Of a DNA stretch of 64,000 nt, positions 62,631 through 64,000 are shown piece by piece. The DNA comes from Phycisphaerales bacterium (GTDB taxonomy: Bacteria; Planctomycetota; Phycisphaerae; Phycisphaerales; UBA1924), in contig JAHDXL010000003.1 in assembly GCA_023382935.1 (NCBI GenBank), positions 241,559 to 305,558 of the forward strand, read 5' to 3'. How positions within the stretch are numbered: the first letter of the stretch is position 1; every line of letters begins with the position of its first letter. The position numbers and the translations under genes were made by a program. The notes under the pieces were generated by a model that worked only from the letters and a program-made list of their open reading frames with translations, did not search any database and was not told the origin of the DNA.

Positions 62631-62999
62631 ATGACCAAGACCACCACCTATGCCGAACTTCCCCTGGGCGAGATGCAGGAGATGCTGCGCCGCCTCAAGG
62701 ATCAGGCTGAGCCGATCCGAGAGGGGACGCTGCGCCTGGCGGCCGAGGCTCTGGTCAGCGAAGCGCAGATGGCGGCCCCCGTCGACACCGGACTGCTCAA
62801 GAGTGCGCACCTGGTCATCCAGGTCACCGATCAGGAAGCCCTCATCGGCACCAACACCAAGTACGCGCTGGCCGTCCACGAGACCCACCCGACCAACAAG
62901 CGGTGGTTCGTCAACGCCATCGTGACGAACTTTCAACGCGTCTTCGAGGGAGCCTTGAAGATCACGCTGGCCCGCGCCGGACGGGAGGCTGCACAATGA
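62631..62999 (+). CDS. HK97 gp10-like tail-completion protein
   Basis: A 122-aa protein with EMLRRLKDQAEPIREGTLRL and the family signature PVDTGLLKSAHLVIQV...LIGTNTKYALAVHE, typical of HK97 gp10/Phi-Mu gp37-like tail-completion proteins. It overlaps the next gene by 4 bp. Confidence 0.75.
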   Translation: MTKTTTYAELPLGEMQEMLRRLKDQAEPIREGTLRLAAEALVSEAQMAAPVDTGLLKSAHLVIQVTDQEALIGTNTKYALAVHETHPTNKRWFVNAIVTNFQRVFEGALKITLARAGREAAQ

Positions 63000-63835
63000 C
63001 CGCCCCGGCCACCGCCTTCACCCTCTGCGAGCAAGTCGGACGCCTGTGGGCGGCGAACAGCACGCTTGGGCTGACGTTCGCCGAGCCGCGCTCGGCGGCG
63101 CAGGCCAACATCTACGCGACCCCCATGCCGCCCGCGGACCGTCGCCTGTCGCCCTGCGTCTCCATCACGCCGGAAGTGGCGGCGCCCTCCGAAGCACAGA
63201 GCCCGACCCGCGCCATCGGCATTGCCTTGGAAGTGCACGCGGCCACACGCCGCGAAGCACTCGCCGCGCTCGAAGAGATCCACCTGATCCTCTTCCCCGA
63301 CGACCGGCCGTACGCCCCGGTGGTTGGGACCATCCACGGCCAGAGCGTGGTGGGCACGTTCGGCGCCCCGCCGGCGAGCCTCGAAGGTGAGGCCGAACTC
63401 TGGCGCATCATCGAGTTGCAGCCCGTGCAGATCCCCACGGTGATCGTGGGCGGCAACGTCGGACGCAATGAAGAGGGCGAAGAGATCGCGACGGCCACGC
63501 TGCGGGCCCTGGCGGTGCGCCAGACGCTCGACACGCCGACCATCGCCTTCCGCGTGTGGGTCACCGCCCCCGGAGACTTCAGCGCGGCGACGATCGAAGT
63601 GGACGGCACCAGCGTCAAGGTGGTGCGCAACAACGGGTCGGTGGTGCAGACCATCTTCCTGTTCAGCGCCTACGCGACCATCGCCCTGCTGCGGGCCGCG
63701 ATCGACGCGCTCGAAGGCGTGCAGACGGAAAGCAACGCGGAGGCGGACGCACTGGCGTCGGCCGACCTCGAACTGATGAGCGCAACGAACATCCTCGGAC
63801 GAACCAACGCGACCGACCTGGTCGTGGGAGTGTGA
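62996..63835 (+). CDS. Tail-terminator-like protein with C-terminal extension
   Basis: A 279-aa protein. Residues 1-155 (RLSPCVSITPEVAAPSEAQS, IALEVHAATRREALAALEEI, then AELWRIIELQPVQIPTVIV) resemble phage tail-terminator/minor-capsid folds. The C-terminal 110 residues (AFRVWVTAPGDFSAATIEVD) form an extra domain. It is followed 3 bp later by the final partial gene. Confidence 0.6.
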   Translation: MTAPATAFTLCEQVGRLWAANSTLGLTFAEPRSAAQANIYATPMPPADRRLSPCVSITPEVAAPSEAQSPTRAIGIALEVHAATRREALAALEEIHLILFPDDRPYAPVVGTIHGQSVVGTFGAPPASLEGEAELWRIIELQPVQIPTVIVGGNVGRNEEGEEIATATLRALAVRQTLDTPTIAFRVWVTAPGDFSAATIEVDGTSVKVVRNNGSVVQTIFLFSAYATIALLRAAIDALEGVQTESNAEADALASADLELMSATNILGRTNATDLVVGV

Positions 63836-63838
63836 GAC

Positions 63839-64000
63839 ATGGCTGAACCGACGACTGCAACTGCACAGGCCGACGTCTTTGAGATCACCATCGACGGCGC
63901 CGCGTCGCCGTACCACGTCACAGTGGCATGGGCCGACTTGATCGACGCCGTGCCCATCACCAGCGGACGCACGGGCTCGACGCCGCTGGACTACATGGTC
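63839..64000 (+). CDS. Partial phage tail gene at the window edge
   Basis: The first 54 codons read VFEITIDGAASPYHVTVAWA and LIDAVPITSGRTGSTPLDY, a short beta-rich start. The gene continues beyond 64000; the family cannot be assigned. Confidence 0.55.
   Translation, partial: MAEPTTATAQADVFEITIDGAASPYHVTVAWADLIDAVPITSGRTGSTPLDYMV

Larger units (their letters stand above)
33277..64000. mobile_element. Mu-like transposable prophage (right end outside the window)
   Basis: Contains a MuA-type DDE transposase, MuB-type ATPase, XRE-type repressor, and Mu/SPP1-type head genes in phage order. Early genes run on the minus strand, late genes on the plus strand, unlike phage Mu but like BcepMu-type inversions. 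The left boundary lies between the tRNA-Leu end (33262) and the first phage gene (33552); the exact base is uncertain. Only about 30.7 kb is visible. Confidence 0.9.

Overview
The window is high-GC bacterial DNA that looks like a planctomycete, most likely of the Phycisphaerae. The signs are two short secreted proteins with PEP-CTERM-like tails, a beta-propeller ending in a planctomycete-type dockerin-like tail, a prepilin/DoxX locus, and short palindromic repeats of a kind I recall from planctomycete genomes. The placement is an inference, because no rRNA gene is present.

Bases 1 to about 33.26 kb are chromosome with mostly housekeeping content. From the left: serA and uppP (minus strand, overlapping by 4 bp, serA running into a damaged window edge); a SpoU-type methyltransferase, two related thioredoxin-fold proteins and trmL; a small lipoprotein, an amidase-fold protein lacking zinc ligands, a Ser/Thr kinase followed directly by a PPP-like phosphatase, and a zinc-ribbon membrane protein; a PEP-CTERM protein and a DUF1801 protein with a histone-H1-like tail. 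Then come a minus-strand group (lipoprotein, lone nuoB, double-ACT protein, BrkB, rluB), a coiled-coil protein, an alpha/beta hydrolase and a GH3 protein. A frameshift-ridden DoxX-like/prepilin locus follows, then the propeller, a second PEP-CTERM protein, a deacetylase-like gene coupled to a sulfotransferase, a small gene with its own terminator, plsY-tmk, a VWA protein and a DoxX protein. A tRNA-Leu(UAG) closes the chromosomal part.

From about 33.3 kb to the right edge lies a Mu-like transposable prophage, cut off by the window end. Its early operon runs leftward (44.46 to 33.55 kb): about 20 small genes, most joined by 4-bp ATGA/GTGA/TTGA overlaps, headed by a HTH protein and including a MuA-type DDE transposase, a MuB-type ATPase and a HExxH metallopeptidase. 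A XRE-type repressor, palindromic operators and a hairpin-dense spacer occupy 44.5-45.7 kb. The late genes run rightward from about 47.2 kb: small and large terminase, portal, MuF-like protein, scaffold-like protein, SU10-type major capsid, a virion-region SGNH hydrolase, and connector and tail-completion genes. Tail sheath, tube and lysis genes must lie beyond the window.

The most unusual feature is a set of short repeats found all through the prophage, while I saw none in the 33 kb of chromosome. Several palindrome families (most ending in GCCACC) and several 7-8-nt quasi-tandem arrays occur in more than 40 places. Many are inserted in frame inside essential phage proteins. The same peptide, GCHALSESSRQGV, appears in both the transposase and an unrelated HTH protein; TGGTPVPP-type or GGTGVPPV-type peptides appear in at least four proteins. 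This resembles the protein-coding palindromic elements of Rickettsia, but in a planctomycete transposable phage.
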